A stretch of 64,000 nucleotides of DNA from Tenrec ecaudatus (lineage: Eukaryota > Chordata > Mammalia > Afrosoricida > Tenrecidae): assembly GCF_050624435.1 (NCBI RefSeq), contig NC_134540.1:108095739-108159738 (forward strand). Direction: 5' to 3'. Of the stretch, positions 45,206 to 56,489 are shown piece after piece (the stretch's first letter is position 1; each line of letters opens with the position of its first letter). The position numbers and the translations under genes were made by a program. Below the pieces are notes generated by a model. The model was not told the origin of the DNA and did not search any database. It saw only the letters and a list, made by a program, of their open reading frames with translations.

Positions 45206-45889
45206 AGTGACGCTGGTATAGATGCATTAATCTCATTTGAGCTGTGGTATGGCTCCAGTCCTGACCAATACCTTTGCTACAACCTCATGAGAGTACCTGG
45301 GCTAAACTGCTCCTGGAAATGTTGCCCTCATATCTGTGAGATATTAAATGTGTATTATTTTGCACTGCTAAATCATTTTTCTAGGAAAGACATTATATAA
45401 ACAGGACCTCCACACCATCATAAGTCCTAGAATAACAAATCATATAACTCCTTTTTAATTTAAGTTTCAACAATAATTACCTATTGGAGGAGATCAGGAA
45501 GTTCTGAGAGGAAGAGAAGAGGCTCTTTGTAAAGTTCATAACTTTAAGAAATCCTGTAACTTTAGGACAGAAGAAATGCAAAGCCTTTTGCCACCAAGTT
45601 TCTTAGTACCATATCAATTAACAGTAACTCTTCATAAATGTTTAATGATGATCTCTAAATCATTCACTAATGATTCTTCGACCTTTTGGAGGTCCTTAAA
45701 CACATTGAAATATTCCGGTGTCACTAATTCACCCAAGATCCATGGTAGCAGTAAGTTATTTGTAATGCTATCAAATAAGCTCTGACTCAGATGAAAATTA
45801 TAACAGAAGGAAATATTTCCCAGTCCGGCACCATCTTCAAGATTGTTGACTTCATTGAATTTTATGTTTCAGTCATTATGTTAACCCAT
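45206..45889. other. unassigned sequence
   Basis: AT-rich, nothing recognised. No frame of interest. Confidence 0.45.
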
Positions 45890-45985
45890 GTCAATGAGGA
45901 TTTCCTTTGCCTTCACTGTCCTTCCACGTTACCCAACATGACGACCTTCTCAAGCAACCAATCCCTCATTCTGACACCTTGAATA
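45890..45985 (-). repeat. RTE 3'-coding fragment
   Basis: Reverse-strand ~95-bp piece: 'gaggatttcctttgccttca' (45,897) to 'ccaatccctcattctgacac' (45,959). Confidence 0.65.
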
Positions 45986-46017
45986 TAAGAAAATAGAAAT
46001 CTGGGGCCATATTCTTT

Positions 46018-46220
46018 GGTCCATAGAGTTTTCATTAGTTAGTTCGTGGAAATAAGTGGCAAGGCCTGACTTCCTAATTTCAAAGCTATGTTGAAATCTC
46101 TCCACCATGGATGCTCCTGCTGATACTTAAAATACTGGGGATACCTTTCCAAATCATAGCAACATGCAAGCTTCCAAAGCACAGCAACCTAATATATGGG
46201 TAGTGCAGCAATGAAAATCA
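46018..46220 (-). repeat. RTE 5'-end fragment, reverse
   Basis: Reverse complement of the 5' block at 42,778-42,950: 'gagttttcattagttagttc' (46,026) through 'tagcaacatgcaagcttcca' (46,158). A diverged copy that also matches the body of the tRNA-Gly SINE, so SINE or RTE origin cannot be separated. Confidence 0.6.
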
Positions 46221-46261
46221 AGCAATAAGAATCTTAAAGGGAAAGCAATAAAATGTATTTA

Positions 46262-46350
46262 GCTATAACTTACTATAATCCAGGCATTGTGCTAGGAAGT
46301 TTATATGTTACCTCATTGAGTTCCTACATCTCATCAGCACCTTTGTCGAC
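46262..46350 (+). repeat. MIR-like SINE fragment
   Basis: The core 'ccaggcattgtgctaggaag' (46,281) followed by 'ttacctcattgagttc' is the typical MIR central region. Ancient mammal-wide SINE, highly mutated. Confidence 0.6.
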
Positions 46351-46554
46351 TCAGAGAATATGCATGCTTACTACTCAAGACGTGATAGCATTAACAATAA
46401 CTTATTGCTACCATGGATCTTGGGTGAACTAGTGACACTGAAATATGTCAATATGTTTAAAGGTTCCCAAAAGGTCTACAATGCTAATATATATATGAGA
46501 CATTGTGGGAGTTCACTTTGTCCACCACACAACTGTTTTTGTATCCCTAAATCC

Positions 46555-46860
46555 TCCATGCTACAGTACGCAGAATGCTCCTTAGAAGTGAGAATGGTGA
46601 GACTTTGTCTCACATACGTTGGACATACTATCAGGAGAAGACAAGTCCCTAGAGAAGGACATTACGTTGGTAAAATGGAGGGTCAACGAAGAGGAGGAAG
46701 ACCTTTTCCGAGATGGATTGACACAGTGGCTACAACAAAGGACTCAAACATAGGAACAATTGTGAGGATGGCACAGGACTGTGTTGTGTTTCATTCCATT
46801 GTCATTGGGTCACCATGAGTTGGAATCAACTCAAGGACACTTACTAACAAACAGCATCAC
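46555..46860 (+). repeat. RTE 3'-end fragment
   Basis: Forward copy. 'gcagaatgctccttagaagt' (46,570) leads through a still largely open frame (MVRLCLTYVGHTIRRRQVPREGHYV..., part of a 152-codon frame 46,360-46,818) to the terminal 'ggacacttactaacaaacag' (46,834). The protein piece is the RTE C-terminus. Confidence 0.83.
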
Positions 46861-47094
46861 GATATTGAGTGAGATATACTATTTATAACAAGTTGCTCAG
46901 CATCTTTTGTGGTAGCTATGAATCTAGTTCAAGGAGTTGTTTTCTCTTGATTCTTCTAGTTATAAAAGGGGTTGGGCTCATTTATACCTATCCAGGAAGC
47001 AATTTTGTGCATTCAGATGATGGGCAAAATATTGAATGATGCCATAAGCACCAAGAGAAGTTGCAAAGAATTCACAGATTCACTGTACTAAAAA
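46861..47094. other. unassigned sequence
   Basis: Short spacer between two RTE copies. Nothing recognised. Confidence 0.4.
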
Positions 47095-47680
47095 TAACCA
47101 TTTCAGGGCCTAGCATGTGAGCAAGAGCCAATGCTGCTGAAGGAAAAAGTCCAAACAGCACTGAATATATTAGCCAAAAATGAGGGGCCGGGCATTGATG
47201 GAAGACCCACTGAGATGTTTCATCAAGCTGAAGAAGCACTGGAAGCACTAACTCATCTCTGCCAGGAAATTTATAAGATAGCTGCTCGGTCAGCTGAGAT
47301 TCATATCTGTGCCCATTCCAAAGAAAGGTGACTGAAGATAATACTCACACTATAGAACAATAGAACTGATATCTCACCCAGGGAAAATTTTGCTGAAGAC
47401 TATCCAACAAATGTTGCAGCAGTATAATTGATAAGAAACTACCTGAAGTTCAAGCCAGATTCCGAAAAGGACGTGGAACGAGGAATATTATTTCTGATAT
47501 CAAATAGATCTTGGCTCAAAGCAGAGAATAACAGAAAGATGTTTACTTGTTTCTTTGACTATGCCAAGACATTAGACTGTGTGGACTATAATAAACTTGG
47601 ACCACCTTGACAAGAATGGAAATTCCAGAACACTTCATGGTATGCATGAGGAACTTGTACATGGATCAACAGGATGTTGT
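47095..47680 (+). pseudogene. RTE reverse transcriptase, part 1 (host of two L1 insertions)
   Basis: Forward RTE from the linker into reverse transcriptase: 'NEGPGIDGRPTEMFHQAEE' (about 47,180), 'RNYLKFKPDSEKDVERGI', and motif A as FFDYAKTLDCVDYNKL (47,551-47,600), which keeps the catalytic Asp. Frameshifts separate these pieces. The copy is cut at 47,680, at target duplication GGATGTTGT, by an L1. Confidence 0.85.
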
Positions 47681-49926
47681 GTGCTGACGTAAGGTTTAAA
47701 AGGTAAAGGGAGCATAGGGAAAACACTACGGTATAAGTCCACTCCTAGGGTGAGGTCCAGGTTATGGCAGGGGCCACACCAAATCCAGGGATTCACATGG
47801 TAGCCAACTAAAAATGAGGGGGAGGAAGACATGGGTAGCAGGGGAACAGGGCACTAACCCACCCAAATGAGAGGGTGTTGTTTATATCTCCACAGGGATA
47901 GAGGGACCAGACTTCAACCCAGTGCTCCAAGATGTAGATGCAACCTACTGGCACAATGCAGGGAACCAATAGAGAGGTCTAAGGGACTGGCCCCAATCCC
48001 AATTATGTGGACAGCTCCCTTTCTCTCAGAAGAATTCACCTCAGAGGACACCACTGAAGCTACAGCTCAGGGAAAGGAATAGGACTGATCAGAGCACACA
48101 GGAGCAAATGAAGGGGGAGGGAGAGAGAGTGGAGCACATCCTGGCCCACCAAGTCCTGAGGATGATGTTCCTGCTCATAGCAGCCAGTGCACAGAGAGGG
48201 CTATAGGGAAAGCCCTACTATGAGACACGATATCCCTCACTGACCCACAGACTACAGGGGACAGCACTGGACAAACAGTCCAGGAATTGTGCCTGATCTC
48301 ACCCCAGCACACTGAGGTGAAACACTAAGGGTGTGCAACAGAATAGCAAGCGGAGCAGAGAAAAAAAGTCCCGAGGGAGTACCAAAAATAGATTGCAGGA
48401 CCAGAGTGTGGCACCCCATCACACTCGACTGGAAAACACTCCTAAAGGTCAACAAACAGACCTTGAACTACTTATAGGCTTTTCTTTTTTTGTCATTGGT
48501 TTTGCTGCTGTTGTTTTGTTTCCTCTTGTTGCTTTGGTTTGATCTGTCTTGTTTTTGTACATATTCTTTTCTCTGCATGTCTATCTAGATAAGATAAACA
48601 ATGTGGTGGAGAAAGCAACTATAGACCATTGGTTTGAGTATGGGAGAGGGTGAGGTGGGGGGAGGGAGAGAGGAAGTGATATTTAACAAACCCAGGAACA
48701 AGTAAACAACAAGGGATCTAAAATTAATGGCAAGGGGGTTGTAGGAGGGCTGGTAAGGCTTGATCAAGGGCAATGTAACCAAGAGGAATGAAGGCTGAAC
48801 ATGATAGTGGGACAACAGGATGGTAAAAGGAATAGTAGAAAGAACTAAGAAGCAAAGGACATTAATAGAGGTTTAAATGCAGGCACGTGTATATGTAAAT
48901 ATATTTATATATGATGATAGGGAAATAGATCTATGTACATATGTTTATAGGTTTAGTATTAAGATAGCAGATGGGCATTGGGCCCCTACTCAAGTATCCC
49001 TCAATGCAAGAACACTTTGTTCTAATAACCTGGCATTCCATGATGCTCACCTTCCCGGCATGATTGCTGAAAACAAAGTGCATGCTTACGCAAATGTGGT
49101 GAAGAAAGTTGATGGTACTCAGCTAGTAAAATATATAGCATTGGGGGTCTTAAAGGCTCGAAGATAAACAAGTGGCCATCTAGCTGAGAAGCAACAAAGC
49201 CCACATGGAAGAAGCACACCAGCCAGTGTGATCACAAGGTGTCGATAGGATCAGATATCAGGCATCAAAGACCTAGAAAAAAAATCATATCATTGTGAAT
49301 GAGGGGGAGTGTGGAACCAAAGCCCATCTGTAGGCAATCCTCTTACAGAAGGGTTGTGGGGAGGAGACAAGCCAGACAGGGTGCAGTATAGCACGGTTGA
49401 AACATACAGCTTTCCTCTAGTTCTTCAATACTTCCTTCCCCCCACTATCATAACTCCAATGCCACCGTACCAATCTGGCTAGACCAGAGCATGCACACAG
49501 GTACAGATTAGAGCTGGAAACACAGGGAATCTAGGACAGATAACCCCCTCAGAACCAATATTGAGAGTAGCCATACCAGGAGGGTAGGGTTGAGGTGAGG
49601 GGAGAAAGGGGAGCTGATCACAATGATCTACATATAACCCCATCCCAGGGGGATGGACAACAGAAAAATGGGTGAAGGGAGACATCAGTCAGTGTAAGGC
49701 ATGAAAATATAATAAAAATTTATAAATTATCAAGGGTTCGTGAGGGAGGGAGGGAGGGTGGGAGAGGGAGGGGGAAAATTAGAAGCTGATACCAAGGGCT
49801 TAGGCAGAAAGCACATGTTTTGAAAATGATGATGGCCACAGATGTACAAATGTGCTTGACACAAAGGATGGATGGGTGGATTGTGATAAGAGTTTTAGAA
49901 GCCTCCAATAAAATAATTATTTTAAA
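47681..49926 (+). mobile_element. long-3'UTR L1, no-duplication subfamily, longest copy (2,246 bp)
   Basis: Flanked by GGATGTTGT (47,672-47,680) and GGAAGTTGT (49,927-49,935). The 5' end (GCTGACGTAAGG..., then 'gtgaggtccaggttatggc' at 47,750) resembles the L1 ORF2-to-3'UTR junction on the minus strand at 63,700-63,770, so this copy begins close to the end of ORF2. Two G-rich tracts: 48,640-48,675 and 49,740-49,775. The 'cacatggaagaagcacacca' block occurs once (49,203). Ends CAATAAAATAATTATTTTAAA. No protein coding. Confidence 0.9.
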
Positions 49927-50015
49927 GGAAGTTGTTCCTTTTTTAAAAAAGGAAGGGCATACTGCATGCTTTAAAATCAGGCAAGGTATGGGTCAAGGTT
50001 GGAAAGCAGAGATTT
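49927..50015 (+). repeat. RTE, part 2 between two L1 insertions
   Basis: Eighty-nine bases of the host RTE ('gggcatactgcatgctttaa', 49,955) followed by an internal RTE deletion to 'ggttggaaagcagagattt'. Bounded on the right by the 10-bp target duplication of the second L1. Confidence 0.82.
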
Positions 50016-51500
50016 TTTTTTTTTGAGGAAATAAATTATTTATTAGAATTAATGTTCCAAAATTAAAGAAAAACAAGCATAGGTAAGGAATTAGATTAAT
50101 TATATATGGAAACAAATTATATAAGGTGTTATATATAGATACCTACATTAATTATATATAGAAAATGAAACAAATACAATATCATTAAGAGTTTGACTTA
50201 ATTCTTTTTTTTGTATTATATACTTTTTTATTCTTTTTTTTTTATTTTAACAATTTATTGAGGCTGATACAATTCTTTTCACAGTTCATACATATACATA
50301 CATCAATTGTATAAAGCACATCTGTAAAGTCTTTGCCCTAATCATTTTTTTCTCTTTTCTTCTTTTACATTTTATTAGGGATTCAAACAACTCTTACCAC
50401 AATCCATACATATACGTACATCAATTGTATAAAGCACATCCATACATTCCCTGCCCCAATCATTCTCAAGGCATTTGCTCTCCACTTAAGCCCTTTGCAT
50501 CAGGTCCTCTTTCCCCCCCCCTTCCCTCCCCATTCCCCCCTCCCTCATATGCCCTTGGTAATTTATACCTCGTTATTTTGTCATATCTTGCCCTATCCGG
50601 AGTCTCCCTTCCCCCCTTCTCTGCTGTCCCTCTCCCAGGGAAGAGGTCACATGTGGATCCTTGTAATCACTTCCCCCTTTCCAACCCACTCACCCTCCAC
50701 TCTCCCAGCATCGCCCCTCACACCCTTGGTCCTGAAGGTATCATCCACCCTGGATTCCCTGTACCTCCAACCCTCATATGTACCAGTGTACAGCCTCTGT
50801 CCTATCCAGCCCTGCAAGGTAGAATTCGGATCATGGTAGTTGGGGGGAGGAAGCATCCAGGATCTGGGGGAAAGCTGTGTTCTTCATCGGTACTACCTCA
50901 CACCCTAATTAACCCATCTCCTCTCCTAAAGCCCTCTATGAGGGGATCTCCATTGGCTGACACTTGGGCCTTGGGTCTCCACTCTGCACTTCCCCCTTCA
51001 TTTAATATGATATATATATACATATATACATATATACATATACACATATATACACATACATACACACACTTATATCTTTTTTTTTTTTGCATGATGCCTT
51101 ATACCTGGTCCCTTGGGCACCTCGTGATCGCACTGGCCGGTGTGCTTCTTCCATGTGGGCTTATTTGCTTCTGAGCTAGATGGCCGCTTGTTCACCTTCA
51201 AGCCTTTAAGACCCCAGACACTATCTCTTTTGATAGCTGGGCACCATCAGCTTTCTTCACCACATTTGCTTATGCACCCATTTGTCTTCAGCGATCCTAT
51301 CATGGAGGTGTGCAGTCAATGATATGATTTTTTGTTCTTTGATGCCTGGTAACTGATCCCTTTGGGACCACTCGATCACACAGGCTGGTGTGTTCTTCCA
51401 TGTGGACTTTGTTGCTTCTGAGCTAGATGGCCGCTTGTTTATCTTCAAGCCTTTAAGACCCCAGTCACTATCTCTTTTGATAGCCGGGCACCATCCGCTT
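50016..51500 (-). mobile_element. long-3'UTR L1, duplication subfamily, reverse, with doubled 3' end and extra 3' segment
   Basis: Exact 10-bp duplication GCAGAGATTT (50,006-50,015 and 51,501-51,510). From right to left it contains part of the ~245-bp duplicated block, the GTATAT expansion (51,009-51,070), the G-rich tract, and two copies of the terminal ~97 bp (50,372-50,470 and 50,247-50,345). Beyond the A-run near 50,216-50,245 lies a further ~190-bp AT-rich segment with its own poly(A) tail, read as a 3' transduction. Nearly identical to the copy at 35,566. Confidence 0.9.
50023..50215 (-). other. probable 3'-transduced segment with its own poly(A) signal
   Basis: On the minus strand the L1 3' end and first A-run are followed by ~190 bp found nowhere else in the window. 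The segment ends with AATAAA (complement of TTTATT at 50,038-50,043), then about 12 bases, then a run of 12 A (complement of 50,023-50,034) before the target duplication. This is the expected product of L1 transcription past its weak poly(A) site. Confidence 0.72.
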
Positions 51501-51985
51501 GCAGAGATTTATTTTAAGGACTAAGATGAACCTGACCCAAGCCATGATATTTTCAATTGCCTCATATGCATGTGAAAATTGGACATTGAATTAGGAAGAC
51601 AAAATAAGAATCAATGCATTTGAATCATGATACTGGAAAAGAATATTGATTGATAAAAGGACTTACTTGGAAGAGGTAAGGCCAGAGTGCTCCTTAGAGG
51701 CAAGGATGGCAAGGCTTCCTCTTTGGACATATGTCAATAGAGACTAGTCCCCGAAGAAGGAAATCATGCTTGTTAAGGTGGAGGGGCAGGGTCGGGGGCG
51801 GGGGGGAGGGAAGGGTGTGGATCCCTCAAGGAAATGGATTGACACAGTGGCTGCATCAATGGGTTCAGGCATAAGAACAATTGTGAAGATGGCACAAGAC
51901 CATGCCATCTTTTGTTCTACTGTGCATGAGGTTGCAATGAGTCAGAGCCACCTTGCTGACAGCTAACAACAACAATAGAACTGAG
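51501..51985 (+). repeat. RTE, part 3 (3' end)
   Basis: Host RTE resumes at GCAGAGATTTATTTTAAGG and proceeds through 'ctcatatgcatgtgaaaatt' (51,561) and 'tggattgacacagtggctgc' (51,835) to the terminus 'gctgacagctaacaacaaca' (51,954). A G-rich low-complexity run (51,780-51,815) interrupts the coding remnant. Confidence 0.85.
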
Positions 51986-53087
51986 TACGTTTATTGGTCA
52001 TATAACTTGCCAAGCCACCTCAATGGCTTGTTCAAGTCAGAATTGGTAGCCTGTGTCCCATAAATTGCCCTTTGATCTAATCAGCTGTAACTAAACCAGC
52101 AGGGTCAGTTTTACTTGAAAATTGTATGATCAGAGTAACTTCTTTAGAAAAGAACAAGGTGAAATAACTCTTCTTAAAAAGCAGTCACGTCAGAGAAAAC
52201 ATTCCAGGTTTTATGGACTTTTCTACAGCCTACCCAACCTAATTACGATCCCCATGTGGCAAGAAAGAATTTTATAGTGTAGACACTCAAAATGTAGTCT
52301 TTTCCACATAGTTCTTGTTAGCCCATGGCCCTCCCCACTTTCATCAGTTAGATATGGAGAATCTATTGCCTGAAGGAAGAACACAGTTGGCTGTAGATAA
52401 GAAAAATAAAGCATTAATATTTAGTTTATGAGCTTCAAATCTGAGGTCCAGATGTGAGACAAAATGATGTTGGAAACTATCTGATCAGACAAGATTGCGG
52501 TTTTTGCCAACTGGAAACTAGATAAAAATGTCCTGACGGGTAGAAAAATTGTAAAAGGTAAATAATAATAAGGGATCTGAGGAGTCGTGTTGCTTTCTCT
52601 ATTCTCCTGAGGATAGAATTCAAAAAGGGAGGAGCAAAGGAGCCCTAGTAAATGTGGGGGCTCAGTAGTAAAGAGGCTACTGGGGTGGAAGAAGCAGCCC
52701 TAGGCACTTGGGAAACCAGAAGCTCTGAGAAATGAGGTCCTGACCCAGAAAAGTATCCAAAAGTTTGCTCTGCTCTCTCAGTAGGCAGTGGGACTGAAGG
52801 ATCCTCATTATAGGAATAAGAAGGAGACAACATGATCCAAATGGGCTATTAATTCAAGACTAGATAGAGACAGAACCAGATGTTTTAACTTGCCTTGATG
52901 CCAATGTAACCAAGGACACAGTTGCAGATGCAAAAGATAAGTATGAATTAGACACACTTCCTTGGAAGCTTGCTGCACCCATTATCTAGATACCATCCCA
53001 CCAAGAAGTAGGAAGTTCAATTCTAAATTGACAGAAAATCCTAAAACGTGTGATTGAGCCATGAAATAACTGAGGTTAAGTGTTACC
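51986..53087. other. unassigned sequence, 1.1 kb
   Basis: No recognised gene or transposon. Parts near 52,010-52,040 faintly resemble MIR but not enough to call. Open frames are 60-63 codons and featureless. Confidence 0.45.
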
Positions 53088-54050
53088 TTTTTTTCCAACA
53101 GATTTATTCACAAGTAATTTATGTATCATATAATCCAATACTTCAATAATATCATGGAGAATTATAAAATTAACCCCACATCAATTTTAGAAGTTTCCCC
53201 ATGGTCAAATCGCCTTTAAGATGATTCACACAATTATAAAACTCCCTCCCACATCCTGTCTTCATTAGTTACCTCTGAAATCCCCTTTCAGTCCTGACCC
53301 CCACCCTCCCCCCTGTATTCCTTATATCCACTTCTACTCCTTATTATCCCTATGCCTCCACTTCTGTGTTTCACAGCTGAAAGACCCAACAAAAAAAACA
53401 ATAGAAGACAAATTCGCACCAAGGTGCAAAGGGTACAAACATAATAGTATAAAGACAAAAATACTAACAATGCATAAGAAAAAGACCCCAACCACAATAA
53501 AAAACTCAGGGAAGAAATTTCTGCCATGGAACCAGTAAGAGATACTTGCACCCAGAACAAATTCAGGTCATGTCTATGAGGCGGTCAACTGGTCAAGTGT
53601 TGAGTTTGATCCAGCATTATCAAAATTTCAGGTCTCCTCTGCCTGATAGTAAGGCTTATCTGGACTCTTGCATGTGGCTACAGCGATTCTACAAGTGACT
53701 CAATCTTACCAGATACTTTGTGGATGGGTTTTGGGTTCTCACCGTACCCATAGACCTCCACAAATTGGGTATTCAAAATTTTTGCTCTGATGTTTCTTTC
53801 TCACCATATTCAAGATTTGTAGTTGTCATCTTTGAATCACACAAGCTGGTGTGCATCTTCCTTGTGGACTTGATTGGTGCCTCACTTAGATGGCAGCTTT
53901 ATTGAATACAAGCCTTTAGGACCCCAGACTCTATTCTGATTGATAGTCGGGCATCATATGGTTTCTTTACCACACTTTGCTTTAGTACCCTTATCTTCAG
54001 TGATCATTCCATGAAGGTGAGTATCAATCCAGGACCAAGATATAAAAACT
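53088..54050 (-). repeat. ancient L1 3'UTR relative
   Basis: Reverse-strand. Its distal part matches the layout of the younger 3'UTR: 'cacacaagctggtgtgcatc' (53,836), 'cctttaggaccccagactct' (53,913), 'gatagtcgggcatcatatgg' (53,941) and 'ttctttaccacactttgctt' (53,963). The sequence is far more diverged. The 3' end is probably near 53,088 (T-run). Confidence 0.6.
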
Positions 54051-54319
54051 AATTGATCTTAAGTTGGTGCTAGGATTTAGTGTGAAGCCCAAAACCCATA
54101 TCTGGATCATTGCTTCTTCTTTTTTTTTTTAATTTGCTGTAACTTGCTTTTAGGCAAGATAAAGGCTTGAAGGTGCCTATCCTTTGAAGGTGTGTAAGTA
54201 TAAAATCATATGAGCGTATTTATGCGCCCTCTATAGAAATGAGATGGTCTGTGGGGGAAAGAGACAGAGATGGAGACACAGAGGGAAAGAGATAGAGAGC
54301 GGAAAGAGAAACAAAGAAG
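54051..54319. other. unassigned sequence, purine-rich right end
   Basis: A T-run at 54,119-54,131, then ordinary sequence, then a GAGA-rich purine stretch at 54,256-54,318. Confidence 0.5.
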
Positions 54320-54470
54320 CACTACTGAAGCTCAAAGGAACCCTGTGAGTTGGCACTGTGAGTTGGTATTGTGCTGTTAGCCACAGATCAGCTGCTCAAC
54401 CTCCCAAAAGAGAAAGATGGGCTACAGTTAGCGATGGATTTGACTTGATGTCAGTGGAATTATTGCAGTT
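54320..54470 (+). repeat. afrotherian SINE, internally deleted
   Basis: Forward SINE head 'ggaaccctgtgagttggcac' (54,337), with the segment 'gtgagttggca/gtgagttggta' duplicated, then the 3' block 'cagttagcgatggatttgac' (54,425). The middle is missing. Confidence 0.55.
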
Positions 54471-54514
54471 TAAAGGAGCTGAGCTGCTATACAGAACTGA
54501 TTATCTCATTGTCA

Positions 54515-54695
54515 ATCCATGCGGTGTTACAATGGTTAAGTCCTGGGCTTTTACCTGAAAGGATGGCTGCTGGAACTCAACTAGAATCTTCATGGGAGAA
54601 AGAATTATCAATATGTTCTTGTAAAGAGCATAGCCCATGAAACCATATGGGACAATTCTACTACGATCAGTCAGAATGAACTTAACAGCACCAAA
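54515..54695 (+). repeat. afrotherian SINE
   Basis: Forward near-complete copy: 'gcggtgttacaatggttaag' (54,521), 'catgggagaaagaattatca' (54,591), 'gaaaccatatgggacaattc' (54,639), ending near 'cttaacagcacc' (54,680). Confidence 0.72.
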
Positions 54696-54699
54696 TATC

Positions 54700-55207
54700 A
54701 ACCAGAGCACACAGAGAAAATATGGTTTTCTGACATTACTAAATTTGCATTTTAGACTAGGGAGATGAGAAGTGGTGTGTTGTTTCTTGTTCTTTTACTC
54801 AATAATGATTTACTCTAACTTTCAAGGTTCTTTTTGAGGCAGTATAGTACTTAAGAAAATCAATTCTAGATTAAAAGAGCATTTTCTAAAATCTTGGCTG
54901 ATATACATTCTAGTTATGCATTAGTTTCCTAGAGCTGCCTCAACAACGTATAGGTAGCTTCCAGCTTATTCTGTTAATCAAGTTATGCTGAGTTGAACTT
55001 ACAACCATTAATGTATCTGGACATTTTCATTTTCTTGGAAGGGATCTGGGGAAAATGCTGTGTTATGTGAGCATTATCTGAGAATGAGGTTCAGGTAGTA
55101 AAATGGAAGAGCTATATGGAGATATATATAGGGCAAGCGCTGAATGCAGGACTTTATATTGTCGATATGGAACAGCTAATAATAGATCACAAGGAAGGGG
55201 AAATAGC
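54700..55207. other. unassigned sequence
   Basis: AT-rich, nothing recognised. Confidence 0.4.
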
Positions 55208-55402
55208 CAAACAAACAAACTCACTGCCTCAAGTCAGTTCTGACCCTGGTAAATCTTTCTCCCACAAAGACTCTAAGTTCCAACCACCATCATATAGAGC
55301 AATCTTTTAGGACAGGGTAGAACCGCCCATCTGGGTTTCCAAGACGTTCACTCTTTATAGGAATAGAAAGCCTCATCTTTCTCCCACAGATCGACTGGTG
55401 AG
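55208..55402 (-). repeat. afrotherian SINE split by an L1
   Basis: Reverse-strand SINE. It runs from 'caaactcactgcctcaagtc' (55,217) through 'taggaatagaaagcctcatc' (55,358) to 'gatcgactggtgagtttt'. An L1 tail then interrupts it, and SINE-like 'gtggttttgaa' resumes at about 56,099. Confidence 0.75.
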
Positions 55403-56098
55403 TTTTTTTGTTGTTTGTTTGTTTGTTTGTTTGTTTGTTTGTTATAATTTTATTGAGGGCTCATACAACTCTTATCACAATCCATACATACATCCATTGT
55501 GTCAAGCACATTTGTACATTTGTTGCCATCATCATTCTCAAAACATTTGCTTTCTACTTGAGCCCTTGATATCAGCTCCTCATTTTTCCCCTTCCTCCCT
55601 GCTCCCCTCCCTCATGAACCCTTGATAATTTATAAGTTATTATTATTTTGTCATGTCTTACATTGTCCGACGTCTCCCTTCACCCTCTTTTCTGTTGTCC
55701 ATCCCCCAGGGAGGAGGTTATATGTAGATATTGTAATCTGTTCCCCCTTTCTACCCCACCTTGCCTCCTCCCTTCTGGTATCACCACTTTCACCACTGGT
55801 CCCGAAGGGGTCATCCACCCTGGATTCCCTGTGTTTCCAGTTCCTATCTGTACCAGTGTACATCCTCTGGTCTAGCCAGATGTGTAAGGTAGAACTAAGA
55901 TCATGATAGTGGGGGACGGAGCATTTAAGAATGAGAGTAAAGTTATATATTTCATTGTTGCTACCTTGCACCCTGACTGGCTCGTCTCCTCCCTGCAGCC
56001 CTTCAAGAAGGGGATGTCCAGTTTCCTACAGATGGGCTTTGGGTACCCACTCCGCACTGTCCCTCATGCTCAATGATATGATTTTTTTATTTGGCTTG
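55403..56098 (-). mobile_element. 5'-truncated long-3'UTR L1, no-duplication subfamily, reverse
   Basis: Begins with a (GTTT)n run (55,407-55,441), which is an expanded A-rich tail on the minus strand, then the complement of the L1 3' terminus and ~640 bp of 3'UTR up to about 56,095. It is inserted in a SINE. The proposed duplication (CTGGTGAGTTTT / CTTGTGGTTTT) is imperfect. Frames of 75-106 codons over it are shadows. Confidence 0.85.
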
Positions 56099-56306
56099 TG
56101 GTTTTGAAGAGAAAATAAATGCTAAGCAAGAAAGAATGAGGAAGAGTAAAGATAGAAATTGCCAAAAATTTTTAGAATGAAAAGAATAACTGGAATATTT
56201 ACTTTCTTTTTAATATTTTAATTTATTTTAGCTGAAAGTTTACATATTAACTAGTCTTCCATTTAAAATTTTGTACTCAATTTGGTCTGTTACATTGGTT
56301 CTATGT

Positions 56307-56489
56307 CATTGGTCTCAACCTCCCTAATGCTGCAAGATTTTAATGCAGTTCTTGTGGTGGTGGCCTCCCAGACATAACATTATTTTCATTGCTACTTCAT
56401 CACTGTAATTTTGCTACTGTTATGAATTGGGCAACGCCAGTGAAAGGGTCTTTCAAAAAAGGTCATGACCCACAGGTTGAGAACCGCTG
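56307..56489 (+). mobile_element. SPIN-type hAT MITE, 183 bp
   Basis: Left end CATTGGTCTCAACC, right end GGTTGAGAACCGCTG. Eight-bp duplication TTCTATGT (56,299-56,306) / TTTTATGT (56,490-56,497), 7/8. It shares its left ~110 bp and right ~45 bp with the 322-bp copy at 13,190; the middle is deleted. Confidence 0.9.

Noticed and set aside
50425..51174. 249-codon plus-strand frame, and the related frames at 36,714-37,223 (minus) and 50,495-50,839 (plus)
   Set aside because: They are antisense translations of the same L1 3'UTR, which explains their similarity. The 249-codon frame contains Ile-Tyr repeats from the GTATAT microsatellite. Other copies of the 3'UTR do not keep the frame open.
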